Of a stretch of 15,710 bases of DNA, positions 1 to 6,226 are shown in pieces. Each line of letters opens with the position of its first letter. The first letter of the stretch is position 1. Source of the DNA: JAFMIT01 sp044341215. GTDB lineage: Bacteria; Actinomycetota; Actinomycetes; S36-B12; UBA5976. Position numbers and translations under genes: made by a program. The notes under the pieces were generated by a model. That model did no database searches. It was given only the letters and a program-made list of their open reading frames with translations, and had not been told where the DNA came from. The stretch lies in NCBI GenBank assembly GCA_044341215.1, contig JBIISC010000021.1:1-15710 (forward strand), read 5' to 3'.

Positions 1-204
1 CGAGCGAAAGCCGAAGCCATAAATATTCCATGCAATATTGGAATTCTAGAACGTGGGGAAAGAGTTATCTTGCTTGCATGTGCGACTCTTGCTGCTGCAT
101 TCGGATTCAGTCAGTCAATCGCAATTGCCTTGGGTCTTGTAACTGCACTTGGTGTTATCACTGTTTTCCAGCGCATCTACCATGTATTGAAGAGCGTGAG
201 TTAA
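1..204 (+). CDS. pgsA: Phosphatidylinositol phosphate synthase, C-terminal part (5' end outside window)
   Basis: The first 67 codons of the window are open without an internal start and end at TAA (202-204), so this is the 3' end of a gene that begins upstream. The peptide starts RAKAEA, continues with GILERGERV, and then has two hydrophobic stretches ending in FQRIYHV. This matches the C-terminal part of the CDP-alcohol phosphatidyltransferase family, in particular actinobacterial PgsA1. In that family an (A/K)RAEA segment is followed by an ER-x-ER motif and closing membrane helices. The enzyme transfers inositol phosphate to CDP-diacylglycerol in the membrane, giving the precursor of phosphatidylinositol. 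The catalytic DG...AR...G...D motif lies outside the window and cannot be checked. The stop overlaps the patA start (TAATG), and patA and pimA follow, which supports the assignment to the PI/PIM pathway. Confidence 0.85.
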   Translation, partial: RAKAEAINIPCNIGILERGERVILLACATLAAAFGFSQSIAIALGLVTALGVITVFQRIYHVLKSVS

Positions 205-1100
205 TGGCTTTGCAAGAACGCAGCGTTGTTCTTGGTTTCAGATTTGCATGGGCGACTTTCGGCTTAGTGCCAAAATCACTTCTTCATTTGGGTGCAGATC
301 TAGTTGCCGACCGGGCCACTTCTAAAAATGGAGTTGGAGTACGACGACTCAGGTTCAACATTTCTCGGGTTTTACAACTTTCGGTCGACGATTCAAAATC
401 TATAGAGATTACGAAATTGGCGATGCGTTCGTATATGCGTTATTGGGTCGACATGTTTGCCATGACACGTAAATCTAATTCATACATTTTGGATAACACC
501 AAAATGGTAAATGCGACAGAAATCGAATCTGCTTTGAGCGCCAAACAAGGTGTTGTCGTTGCGGTAACTCATTCTGGGAATTGGGATCTGGCGGGTGCAT
601 TCGTAGCTTTGAAATTCGGCAGTATCACCACTGTTGCCGAGCGGCTGCGACCTGTTGAGCTTTTCGACGAATTCACCAAACATAGAGAACTTCGTAATTT
701 GAACATTTTGCCACACAAAGGTGGCAAAGTTCCGCCAAGCATTGCGCTTGCCGAAGTCTTACGAGAAGGCAAGTTAATTGGTTTGGTTTCGGACAGAGAC
801 ATGTCACATCATGGAACTGAAGTGGAGTTCTTTGGTCACAAATCCAAAATGCCACTCGGCGCTGCTAAGTTAGCAATTGAAAATAATGCATTGCTTATCC
901 CGGCTGCGGTTTATGAAGACTCAGGCAAGACGGTGATTGAATTTTATCCAAGCCTTGATTTGAAAAGCGGGGATGAGCAATTAGTGACACAATCCCTAGC
1001 AAAAGTTTTTGAGACCATTATTTCTACACACCCTGAGAACTGGCATATGCTGCAGAGAATTTGGCTAGACATGCCCAAGAGCTTGGAAGATGCTTCATGA
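204..1100 (+). CDS. patA: Phosphatidylinositol mannoside acyltransferase (PatA, LpxL/HtrB-like)
   Basis: A 298-residue protein of the lysophospholipid acyltransferase (LpxL/HtrB) superfamily. The HX4D active-site motif is HSGNWD at residues 123-128. VAERLRP follows at about 144-150, SDRD at 196-199, and the closing segment HPENWHMLQRIWLD at about 276-289. All are typical of actinobacterial PatA, which transfers an acyl chain to the mannose of PIM1/PIM2 on the inner face of the membrane. The same frame is open further upstream to an ATG at 30, but that stretch is only an out-of-frame reading of pgsA. The ATG at 204 overlaps the pgsA stop (TAATG) and gives a protein of normal length. The end overlaps pimA by four bases (ATGA), so pgsA, patA and pimA look translationally coupled in one operon. 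The assignment is firm. The exact acyl acceptor is inferred from neighbours and family. Confidence 0.9.
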   Translation: MALQERSVVLGFRFAWATFGLVPKSLLHLGADLVADRATSKNGVGVRRLRFNISRVLQLSVDDSKSIEITKLAMRSYMRYWVDMFAMTRKSNSYILDNTKMVNATEIESALSAKQGVVVAVTHSGNWDLAGAFVALKFGSITTVAERLRPVELFDEFTKHRELRNLNILPHKGGKVPPSIALAEVLREGKLIGLVSDRDMSHHGTEVEFFGHKSKMPLGAAKLAIENNALLIPAAVYEDSGKTVIEFYPSLDLKSGDEQLVTQSLAKVFETIISTHPENWHMLQRIWLDMPKSLEDAS

Positions 1101-2272
1101 AAATCGGAATTGTGTGCCCATATGACTGGGCGATTCCAGGTGGGGTTTCAATTCATATTCGTGACCTTGCTCAAGAGCTTATGAAACGTGGATATGAAGT
1201 AAATGTTCTGGCGCCAACTTCTGATGAATCTGCCCTTCCAACTTGGGTAACTTCTGGCGGATCTCCAATTTCAATTTCATACAACGGTTCAGTAGCTCGA
1301 ATCACTTTTGGCTATAGAGCAACTAAGCGAGTGCAAAAATGGATCGATAGTGGTCAATTCGACGTCCTTCACATTCATGAGCCTTTAACTCCTTCCCTCT
1401 CTGCTTTAGCGTGTTGGGCAGCAAGCGGTCCAGTTGTTGGAACTTTTCATTCTGCGATGGATAAGTCACGTATTTTGAGTGCGGGATACAACCTCGCGCA
1501 AACAGTTTTGGAGAACTTATCGGCTCGGGTTGCGGTAAGTGAGTTGGCGCGAAATACCGTGGTCGAACACGTTGGAGGTGATGCTGTGCTTATCCCAAAT
1601 GGTGTGCACGTTGATTCCTTCATCAATGCGAAACCATTTGACGTTAGTCCCTTCAATGGCCAGCGCGACAAAAACGCAATTGCTTTCCTAGGGCGCTATG
1701 AAGAGAATCGCAAAGGATTCAAACTCCTACTAGAAGCTTTTCAGGAAGTTGCGCATGAATTTCCTGACCATTACTTACTAGTGGCTGGCCCTGGAGAGCC
1801 TAAGGATTCACTGAAAGACTTTCCGATTGATCTTCATTCACGAGTGAAGTTTCTTGGCCGAGTGTCAGATGAAGATAAAGCACGAATGCTACAAAGTTCG
1901 GGCATGTATGTAGCGCCGAATACCGGGGGAGAATCTTTCGGAATTGTGCTGTTAGAAGCGATGGCCTGCCATACTCCCGTTATCGCTAGTGACTTACCCG
2001 CTTTTAATCGGGTTCTCGATTTTGGATCTTGTGGACTTCTGTTTGAAAACGAAAATGCTCAGAGTTTGGCAAACGCGATTCGAGAGACGATTGCAAGTGC
2101 AACTGAAGTTGCACAACGCGTAGATACTGCTTACGTCCGAGTTCAGACCTTCGATTGGAAGATAGTTGCCACTGCTTTAATCGACGTTTATGAAACGATA
2201 TCTTGGAATCAACCTAAAGTTGCTGAAGATCTTCGCGGACAGATTTTGGGAAGGCTGGTGTCAGATTCATGA
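1097..2272 (+). CDS. pimA: Phosphatidylinositol alpha-mannosyltransferase PimA (GT4)
   Basis: A 391-residue GT-B fold glycosyltransferase of family GT4, close to the roughly 380 residues of mycobacterial PimA. The N-terminal domain begins MKIGIVCPYDW and carries the glycine-rich loop PGGVSIHI (14-21), HIHEP (92-96) and GTFHS (115-119); H118 corresponds to the PI-binding histidine. The C-terminal GDP-mannose domain has LGRYEENRKG (198-207; R200 and K206 would contact the sugar nucleotide) and GGESFGIVLLEAMA (277-290), which contains the E-x7-E pair E279/E287. The enzyme adds the first mannose to phosphatidylinositol at the cytosolic membrane face. I chose the ATG at 1097 because it overlaps the patA stop (ATGA) and starts directly with the beta strand. 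An in-frame ATG at 1061 would add 12 residues with no family support. The 3' end overlaps the next gene, again by ATGA. Confidence 0.92.
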   Translation: MKIGIVCPYDWAIPGGVSIHIRDLAQELMKRGYEVNVLAPTSDESALPTWVTSGGSPISISYNGSVARITFGYRATKRVQKWIDSGQFDVLHIHEPLTPSLSALACWAASGPVVGTFHSAMDKSRILSAGYNLAQTVLENLSARVAVSELARNTVVEHVGGDAVLIPNGVHVDSFINAKPFDVSPFNGQRDKNAIAFLGRYEENRKGFKLLLEAFQEVAHEFPDHYLLVAGPGEPKDSLKDFPIDLHSRVKFLGRVSDEDKARMLQSSGMYVAPNTGGESFGIVLLEAMACHTPVIASDLPAFNRVLDFGSCGLLFENENAQSLANAIRETIASATEVAQRVDTAYVRVQTFDWKIVATALIDVYETISWNQPKVAEDLRGQILGRLVSDS

Positions 2273-2817
2273 ATCTTGCCACGCTCTTCTTTATTGTGAT
2301 GTTTCTGACCGCTACCGTATGGCATTTCTCGTCACTGGCTGCCCGCTTACATAGAACGCACCTTCGTCGTGACCAAGCGCTCAATTCACTACGCCAGCAC
2401 CTCGCACTTCGAGATACCTGCGTAGCGCGTTTGGTTACGAGTGGAATGTTGGATGACCAAACATCAAAGGAATTGAAAATTGGGCTTGAATCCCTTATTC
2501 AAAACTCAGAAATTTCGTTTCGAGATTACCTAAGTGCAGAAAGCGACTTAACCGGTTTGCTAGTTGATAGCTTTAGCGAGAAGTCAATCGTTGCAAATTT
2601 GATGGAATCAACACAATCTGCAGCCATGATTTTTGATTTGACTCGATCATCAAAGCGGGTGCAATTAGCCAGAAGATTTCATAACGATGCCGTCGGTGCG
2701 TCTCAATTGTTGCACTCAAGAACTGCAGTACGCTTATTCAGATTGGCGGGTCATACGAAAGTTCCTACTACGGTAGACCTTGATGACCGCGTGCCTGAAG
2801 GACTAAGCACTTTGTAG
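2269..2817 (+). CDS. Small membrane-anchored protein of the pimA neighbourhood (Rv2609c-like, without Nudix domain)
   Basis: A 182-residue protein with one N-terminal membrane segment (about residues 3-26), then a mostly helical, charged cytosolic or extracytosolic part. After the anchor, RRDQALNSLRQHLALRD (about 33-49) resembles the helical start of LemA-like proteins. The C-terminal part has ARRFHNDAV and VRLFRLAGH, which recur in actinobacterial proteins encoded next to pimA, such as Rv2609c of M. tuberculosis. As I recall, those homologues often carry an extra Nudix hydrolase domain. Here the protein stops after the FRLAGH region and no Nudix box (GX5EX7REUXEEXGU) is present. The start overlaps the pimA stop (ATGA), so it is probably made with the PIM enzymes. 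No biochemical function is known to me. A role as a membrane partner of PIM synthesis is only a guess from position. Confidence 0.75.
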   Translation: MNLATLFFIVMFLTATVWHFSSLAARLHRTHLRRDQALNSLRQHLALRDTCVARLVTSGMLDDQTSKELKIGLESLIQNSEISFRDYLSAESDLTGLLVDSFSEKSIVANLMESTQSAAMIFDLTRSSKRVQLARRFHNDAVGASQLLHSRTAVRLFRLAGHTKVPTTVDLDDRVPEGLSTL

Positions 2818-2830
2818 AAAGTAGGAAAAT

Positions 2831-3883
2831 TTGAAACGTAAATCATTCCTAGTTGTGGTTGCATTTTTACTAGCTGCTTGTGCAAATCCTTCTGCAGGTC
2901 CGTCCACAACTATTTCCACCGAATCAACAGAACCAGTTTGTTGGACTTCACCTTTAACTGGACTGTGTGCTGATGAGACCGTTCCAACTTTGATTGTTAA
3001 AATTGATGACGTATCAGATGCTCGTCCACAATGGTCGTTAAATCTTGCAGATGTTGTGATTGTTGAACCTGTAGAAGGCGGGCTAACTAGATTGTTTGCA
3101 GTCTTTCAGTCCACTGCGCCAACAACCTTAGGACCGATAAGAAGTGCACGAGTTAGCGATATTGATCTTGCCGCTGCATTTGGAAAACCAGGTCTCGCTT
3201 ATTCGGGAGCTTCATCCAAGACTTCGCCATTTTTGTGGAAATCGACTTTGCAATTAGTTGGTGCACCTCAAGGTGGCACTGGCTACTACCGCGACAATAC
3301 GAGATACATTCCACATAATCTGCTTGGCAAGTATCAAGACATTCTCGCCAGAATTGAAAAACCAGAAAACGCATTACTTGGAGATCGAATTGGTTGGAAG
3401 TTTTCTGCAACTCCAACTGAAGGCGATGAGATTTCTTGGTTCCGTGCTGAATGGCCGGGTTCAAAAAAGACTTTTACTTGGAGTAAAAGTTTGAAGAAAT
3501 GGACCATGAAGGTTTACGAAGAAGATTTGAAAACTTTAATCGGAGATAGCCAGCTTGAAGATGCTGTTACCGACACTGTTTTCGTAATGCAAACTAAGTT
3601 GATGCCATTGCCTTACAAAACAAATGCATTGTCTCCGACGCCATATCCAAAGACTTATGGAGAAGGCAAAGGGTTTGTGCTGACGCAGGGAACAGTAATC
3701 AAAGCCATTTGGAAGCGGCCAACTTTGAACGACTTGCCTCGCTGGTATACCTTGAGTGGCAAAGAAATTGCGGTCTCCACTGGCACCGCTTGGTGGCTGA
3801 TACTTGCAGACCGCGATTCCTACACAATCAAGTACCCAAAGAGCACCCAAAGCCCAACTCCGAGCGAATCGGCAACTTCTTAA
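2831..3883 (+). CDS. DUF3048 (YerB-like) lipoprotein
   Basis: A 350-residue predicted lipoprotein. The N-terminus has basic residues MKRK, a hydrophobic stretch and a lipobox LAAC, with C17 as the lipidated cysteine. A Ser/Thr/Pro-rich linker follows. Residues about 40-130 match the N-terminal DUF3048 domain: PLTGL, IDDVSDARPQ, VEPVEGGLTRLFAVFQS and GPIRSAR. Residues about 270-330 match its C-terminal part: YGEGKGFVLTQGTVIKAIWKR, with the closing TGTAWWLI. The tail is again Ser/Pro/Thr-rich. The protein should sit on the outer face of the membrane. The family (B. subtilis YerB) has no established function. The start is TTG at 2831, with AGGA at 2823-2826 in front. No ATG or GTG nearby would keep the lipoprotein signal, so TTG is well supported. 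It lies 13 nt after the preceding gene and probably belongs to the same transcript. Confidence 0.85.
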   Translation: MKRKSFLVVVAFLLAACANPSAGPSTTISTESTEPVCWTSPLTGLCADETVPTLIVKIDDVSDARPQWSLNLADVVIVEPVEGGLTRLFAVFQSTAPTTLGPIRSARVSDIDLAAAFGKPGLAYSGASSKTSPFLWKSTLQLVGAPQGGTGYYRDNTRYIPHNLLGKYQDILARIEKPENALLGDRIGWKFSATPTEGDEISWFRAEWPGSKKTFTWSKSLKKWTMKVYEEDLKTLIGDSQLEDAVTDTVFVMQTKLMPLPYKTNALSPTPYPKTYGEGKGFVLTQGTVIKAIWKRPTLNDLPRWYTLSGKEIAVSTGTAWWLILADRDSYTIKYPKSTQSPTPSESATS

Positions 3884-3892
3884 GCCAGCGCC

Positions 3893-3898
3893 TAGACT
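3893..3898 (+). promoter_or_regulatory. Possible -10 box for pdxS operon
   Basis: TAGACT fits the actinobacterial TANNNT -10 pattern in the only gap (48 nt) before pdxS. Transcription would start near 3905, at the hairpin. No good -35 element is visible at the right distance. This is a weak candidate. Confidence 0.25.
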
Positions 3899-3903
3899 TC
3901 GCA

Positions 3904-3918
3904 CACCCCATGGGGGTG
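3904..3918 (+). promoter_or_regulatory. GC-rich hairpin in the pdxS leader
   Basis: CACCCC (3904-3909), loop ATG, GGGGTG (3913-3918): a perfect 6-bp stem with a 3-base loop that ends two bases before the pdxS ribosome binding site AGAGGA (3921-3926). No T run follows, so it is not a standard intrinsic terminator. It could protect the leader, weaken readthrough from the lipoprotein gene, or act as a protein binding site (the core CCCCATGGGG is a palindrome). The structure is seen; the role is inference. Confidence 0.4.
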
Positions 3919-3931
3919 GAAGAGGAATCCT

Positions 3932-4852
3932 GTGAGTAACCAAGAACCAGTTGTAGGAACGGCCCGCGTAAAACGCGGTATGGCAGAAATGCTCAAAGGT
4001 GGCGTCATAATGGACGTCGTTGATGCTGATCAAGCCAAAATTGCCGAAGACGCCGGAGCAGTTGCAGTCATGGCACTTGAAAGAGTGCCGGCTGACATAC
4101 GCGCGCAAGGCGGGGTTGCTCGCATGTCAGATCCTGACATGATTGACCTAATTATTTCTGCAGTGACGATTCCAGTTATGGCAAAAGCTCGCATCGGCCA
4201 TTTCGTTGAAGCGCAAATTTTACAAACCCTTGGTGTTGACTATATCGATGAATCAGAAGTTTTAACGCCTGCCGACTATGCAAATCATATTGATAAGTGG
4301 GACTTCACAGTTCCGTTCGTATGTGGTGCCACAAATCTTGGTGAGGCATTACGTCGCATCAATGAAGGTGCAGCGATGATTCGTTCAAAGGGTGAAGCTG
4401 GAACCGGTGACGTTTCCAATGCAACTACACATATGCGTTCTATAAATGCTGAAATCCGCAAATTGAGTTCGATGCGAGAAGACGAACTTTATGTAGCTGC
4501 TAAAGAATTGCAGGCACCTTACGAATTAGTCAAAGAGGTGGCGGCAAATGGAAAACTTCCAGTCGTACTTTTCACAGCGGGTGGAATTGCAACTCCAGCT
4601 GATGCAGCGATGATGATGCAACTTGGCGCAGATGGCGTATTTGTTGGTTCCGGAATCTTCAATCATTCACCAGGTGTTCGAGCATCAAAAGAAGAAGCTT
4701 CTGCTCGTGCAAAGGCTATCGTTAAAGCTACAACTGCATTTGATGATGCAGCTGTGCTAGCAAATGTTTCGCGCGGTTTGGGACAAGCAATGGTTGGCAT
4801 CAACGTATCTGATATTCCAGCCCCACATCGCCTGGCTGAACGTGGTTGGTAA
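3932..4852 (+). CDS. pdxS: Pyridoxal 5'-phosphate synthase, lyase subunit PdxS
   Basis: A 306-residue (beta/alpha)8 barrel that makes PLP from ribose 5-phosphate, glyceraldehyde 3-phosphate and ammonia delivered by PdxT. Family hallmarks are the start VKRGMAEMLKGGVIMDVV with D28, ALERVPADIRAQGGVARM (48-65), and AKARIGH (84-90), where K85 is the lysine that binds the ribose phosphate. RSKGEAGTGDV (151-161) carries K153, the second catalytic lysine. The phosphate-binding glycines lie near GGIATPAD and GADGVFVGSGIF. The start is GTG at 3932, preceded by a good AGAGGA at 3921-3926 with a 5-nt spacer. The stop overlaps the pdxT start (TAATG), which fits the need for the two subunits in equal amounts. 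Length and motifs are normal, so the organism should make vitamin B6 de novo. Confidence 0.97.
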   Translation: MSNQEPVVGTARVKRGMAEMLKGGVIMDVVDADQAKIAEDAGAVAVMALERVPADIRAQGGVARMSDPDMIDLIISAVTIPVMAKARIGHFVEAQILQTLGVDYIDESEVLTPADYANHIDKWDFTVPFVCGATNLGEALRRINEGAAMIRSKGEAGTGDVSNATTHMRSINAEIRKLSSMREDELYVAAKELQAPYELVKEVAANGKLPVVLFTAGGIATPADAAMMMQLGADGVFVGSGIFNHSPGVRASKEEASARAKAIVKATTAFDDAAVLANVSRGLGQAMVGINVSDIPAPHRLAERGW

Positions 4853-5469
4853 TGCCTCGCATCGGAGTTCTTGCACTTCAAGGTGATTTTCGTGAACACG
4901 CAGTCAGTTTGCGAGACGCAGGCGCAGTCAGCGTAAGTTTTGTAAAAAATCCACAAGACCTCCAAACGATCGATGCGCTGTTAATTCCTGGTGGGGAATC
5001 AACTGCTATGAGCAAACTCGCTAAAGCCTTTGAGGTTCTTGCACCAATCCGAGATCTAATTGCAAAAGGAATGCCAGTTTATGGTTCTTGTGCAGGGATG
5101 ATCATGTTAGCTTCCAAATTAGTTGATGGGAATTCAGACCAAGAAACTTTCGGAGGCTTAGATATAACGGTTCGGCGAAATGCATTTGGACGGCAAGTGG
5201 ATAGCTTTGAGGCTCAACTACATGCACCAGAAATTGCCGAAGGAGAATTCAATGCGGTTTTCATCCGAGCACCATGGGTTGAAGATTTCTCATCTAATGT
5301 TGAGGTGTTGGCAAGAATTGAATCAGGTCCACATAAAGGCGCAGTTGTTGCCGTGAAACAAGGCAATGTAATTGCATCATCGTTTCATCCCGAACTAACA
5401 AATGATCTTAGATTCCACAGGTACTTCATTAATTTGGTAAACCAATCGCAATCCCTAGAAAGGTTGTAG
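4852..5469 (+). CDS. pdxT: Pyridoxal 5'-phosphate synthase, glutaminase subunit PdxT
   Basis: A 205-residue class I glutamine amidotransferase that hydrolyses glutamine and channels ammonia to PdxS. Visible motifs: IGVLALQGDFREH at the N-terminus, the oxyanion and glutamine-binding loop PGGEST (46-51), the nucleophile elbow GSCAGM with C80, and the SFHPEL segment with H179 and E181, which complete the triad. The ATG at 4852 shares its A with the pdxS stop (TAATG). A TTG two codons upstream is possible but would add nothing known. Only 2 nt separate the gene from yebC, so pdxS, pdxT and yebC form one transcription unit, as in other actinobacteria. Confidence 0.96.
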   Translation: MPRIGVLALQGDFREHAVSLRDAGAVSVSFVKNPQDLQTIDALLIPGGESTAMSKLAKAFEVLAPIRDLIAKGMPVYGSCAGMIMLASKLVDGNSDQETFGGLDITVRRNAFGRQVDSFEAQLHAPEIAEGEFNAVFIRAPWVEDFSSNVEVLARIESGPHKGAVVAVKQGNVIASSFHPELTNDLRFHRYFINLVNQSQSLERL

Positions 5470-5471
5470 TC

Positions 5472-6224
5472 ATGTCTGGACATTCCAAATGGGCGACCAC
5501 TAAACACAAAAAAGCGGCGATTGACGGTAAACGTGCGAAACTTTTCGCAAAACTAATTAAAGGCATTGAGGTGTCAGCTCGAATTGGCGGCCCTGATCCA
5601 TCTGGAAATCCAACCCTTTATGACGCCATTCAAAAGGCGCGCAAATCTTCAGTACCTAATGACAATATTGAACGGGCGTTAAAACGTGGATCGGGAGCAG
5701 AGTCAGGTGGGGCAGACTGGCAGACCATTATGTACGAAGGTTACGGCCCACAAGGAGTTGCAGTTTTGGTTGAGTGCTTGACCGACAATCGAAATCGAGC
5801 CGCTGGTGAAGTTAGAACAGCAATGAGTAGAAATGATGGAAACATGGCTGACCCTGGGTCGGTTTCCTATTTATTTAGTCGTAAAGGTGTAATCATTGTT
5901 CCTGCTCTAGCTACATCTGAAGATGCAGTTTTAGATGCAGTTTTAGATGCAGGTGCACAAGAAGTTAATAATCATGGGGAAGTATTTGAAATCGTGAGTG
6001 AACCTCAAGACCTGGTTGCTGTGCGAACAGCCTTGCAATCTGCAGGAATTGAATACGACTCAGCAGATTCTGCATTAGTACCTAGTTTGTTAATTCAATT
6101 GGACGCTGATGGTGCTAAAAAGATTTTCAAACTCATCGATGCATTAGAAGATAGTGATGACGTGCAAAACGTCTACGCCAACTTCGACGTCTCCGATGAA
6201 ATCATGGCCGAACTAGATCAATAA
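5472..6224 (+). CDS. yebC: YebC/PmpR (TACO1) family protein
   Basis: A 250-residue protein with the full family signature: MSGHSKWATTKHKK at the N-terminus, the KARKSSVPNDNIERA segment (about 56-69), YEGYGPQGVAVLVECLTDNRNR (about 88-109) and DPGSVSYLFSRKG. The family was long annotated as a transcriptional regulator. More recent work links it, as with mitochondrial TACO1, to translation by the ribosome, including through proline-rich stretches. The ATG at 5472 lies 2 nt after pdxT, with AAAGG just upstream inside pdxT. Codons around residues 150-158 contain a 12-bp tandem repeat (DAVL DAVL DA) that lengthens nothing essential. The next gene starts 2 nt after its stop. Confidence 0.95.
   Translation: MSGHSKWATTKHKKAAIDGKRAKLFAKLIKGIEVSARIGGPDPSGNPTLYDAIQKARKSSVPNDNIERALKRGSGAESGGADWQTIMYEGYGPQGVAVLVECLTDNRNRAAGEVRTAMSRNDGNMADPGSVSYLFSRKGVIIVPALATSEDAVLDAVLDAGAQEVNNHGEVFEIVSEPQDLVAVRTALQSAGIEYDSADSALVPSLLIQLDADGAKKIFKLIDALEDSDDVQNVYANFDVSDEIMAELDQ
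5921..5952 (+). repeat. 12-bp tandem repeat inside yebC
   Basis: The unit AGATGCAGTTTT occurs twice in direct succession (5921-5932, 5933-5944) and is followed by a third partial copy AGATGCAG (5945-5952). It stays in frame and encodes DAVLDAVLDA in the yebC helix before GAQEV. It looks like chance similarity of an amphipathic helix or a small in-frame slippage product. Confidence 0.8.
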
Positions 6225-6226
6225 GT

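Noticed and set aside
30..203. ATG at 30 as the start of patA (58 extra residues)
   Set aside because: This stretch is rich in Cys and Trp and is an out-of-frame reading of pgsA, whose own frame reads as a CDP-alcohol phosphatidyltransferase end. The ATG at 204 gives normal PatA length and a TAATG overlap.
3536..4108. 190-residue open frame on the minus strand
   Set aside because: It crosses the end of the lipoprotein gene and the start of pdxS, both well supported on the plus strand. Its peptide shows no family motif and is rich in Cys, His and Arg, as antisense frames often are.
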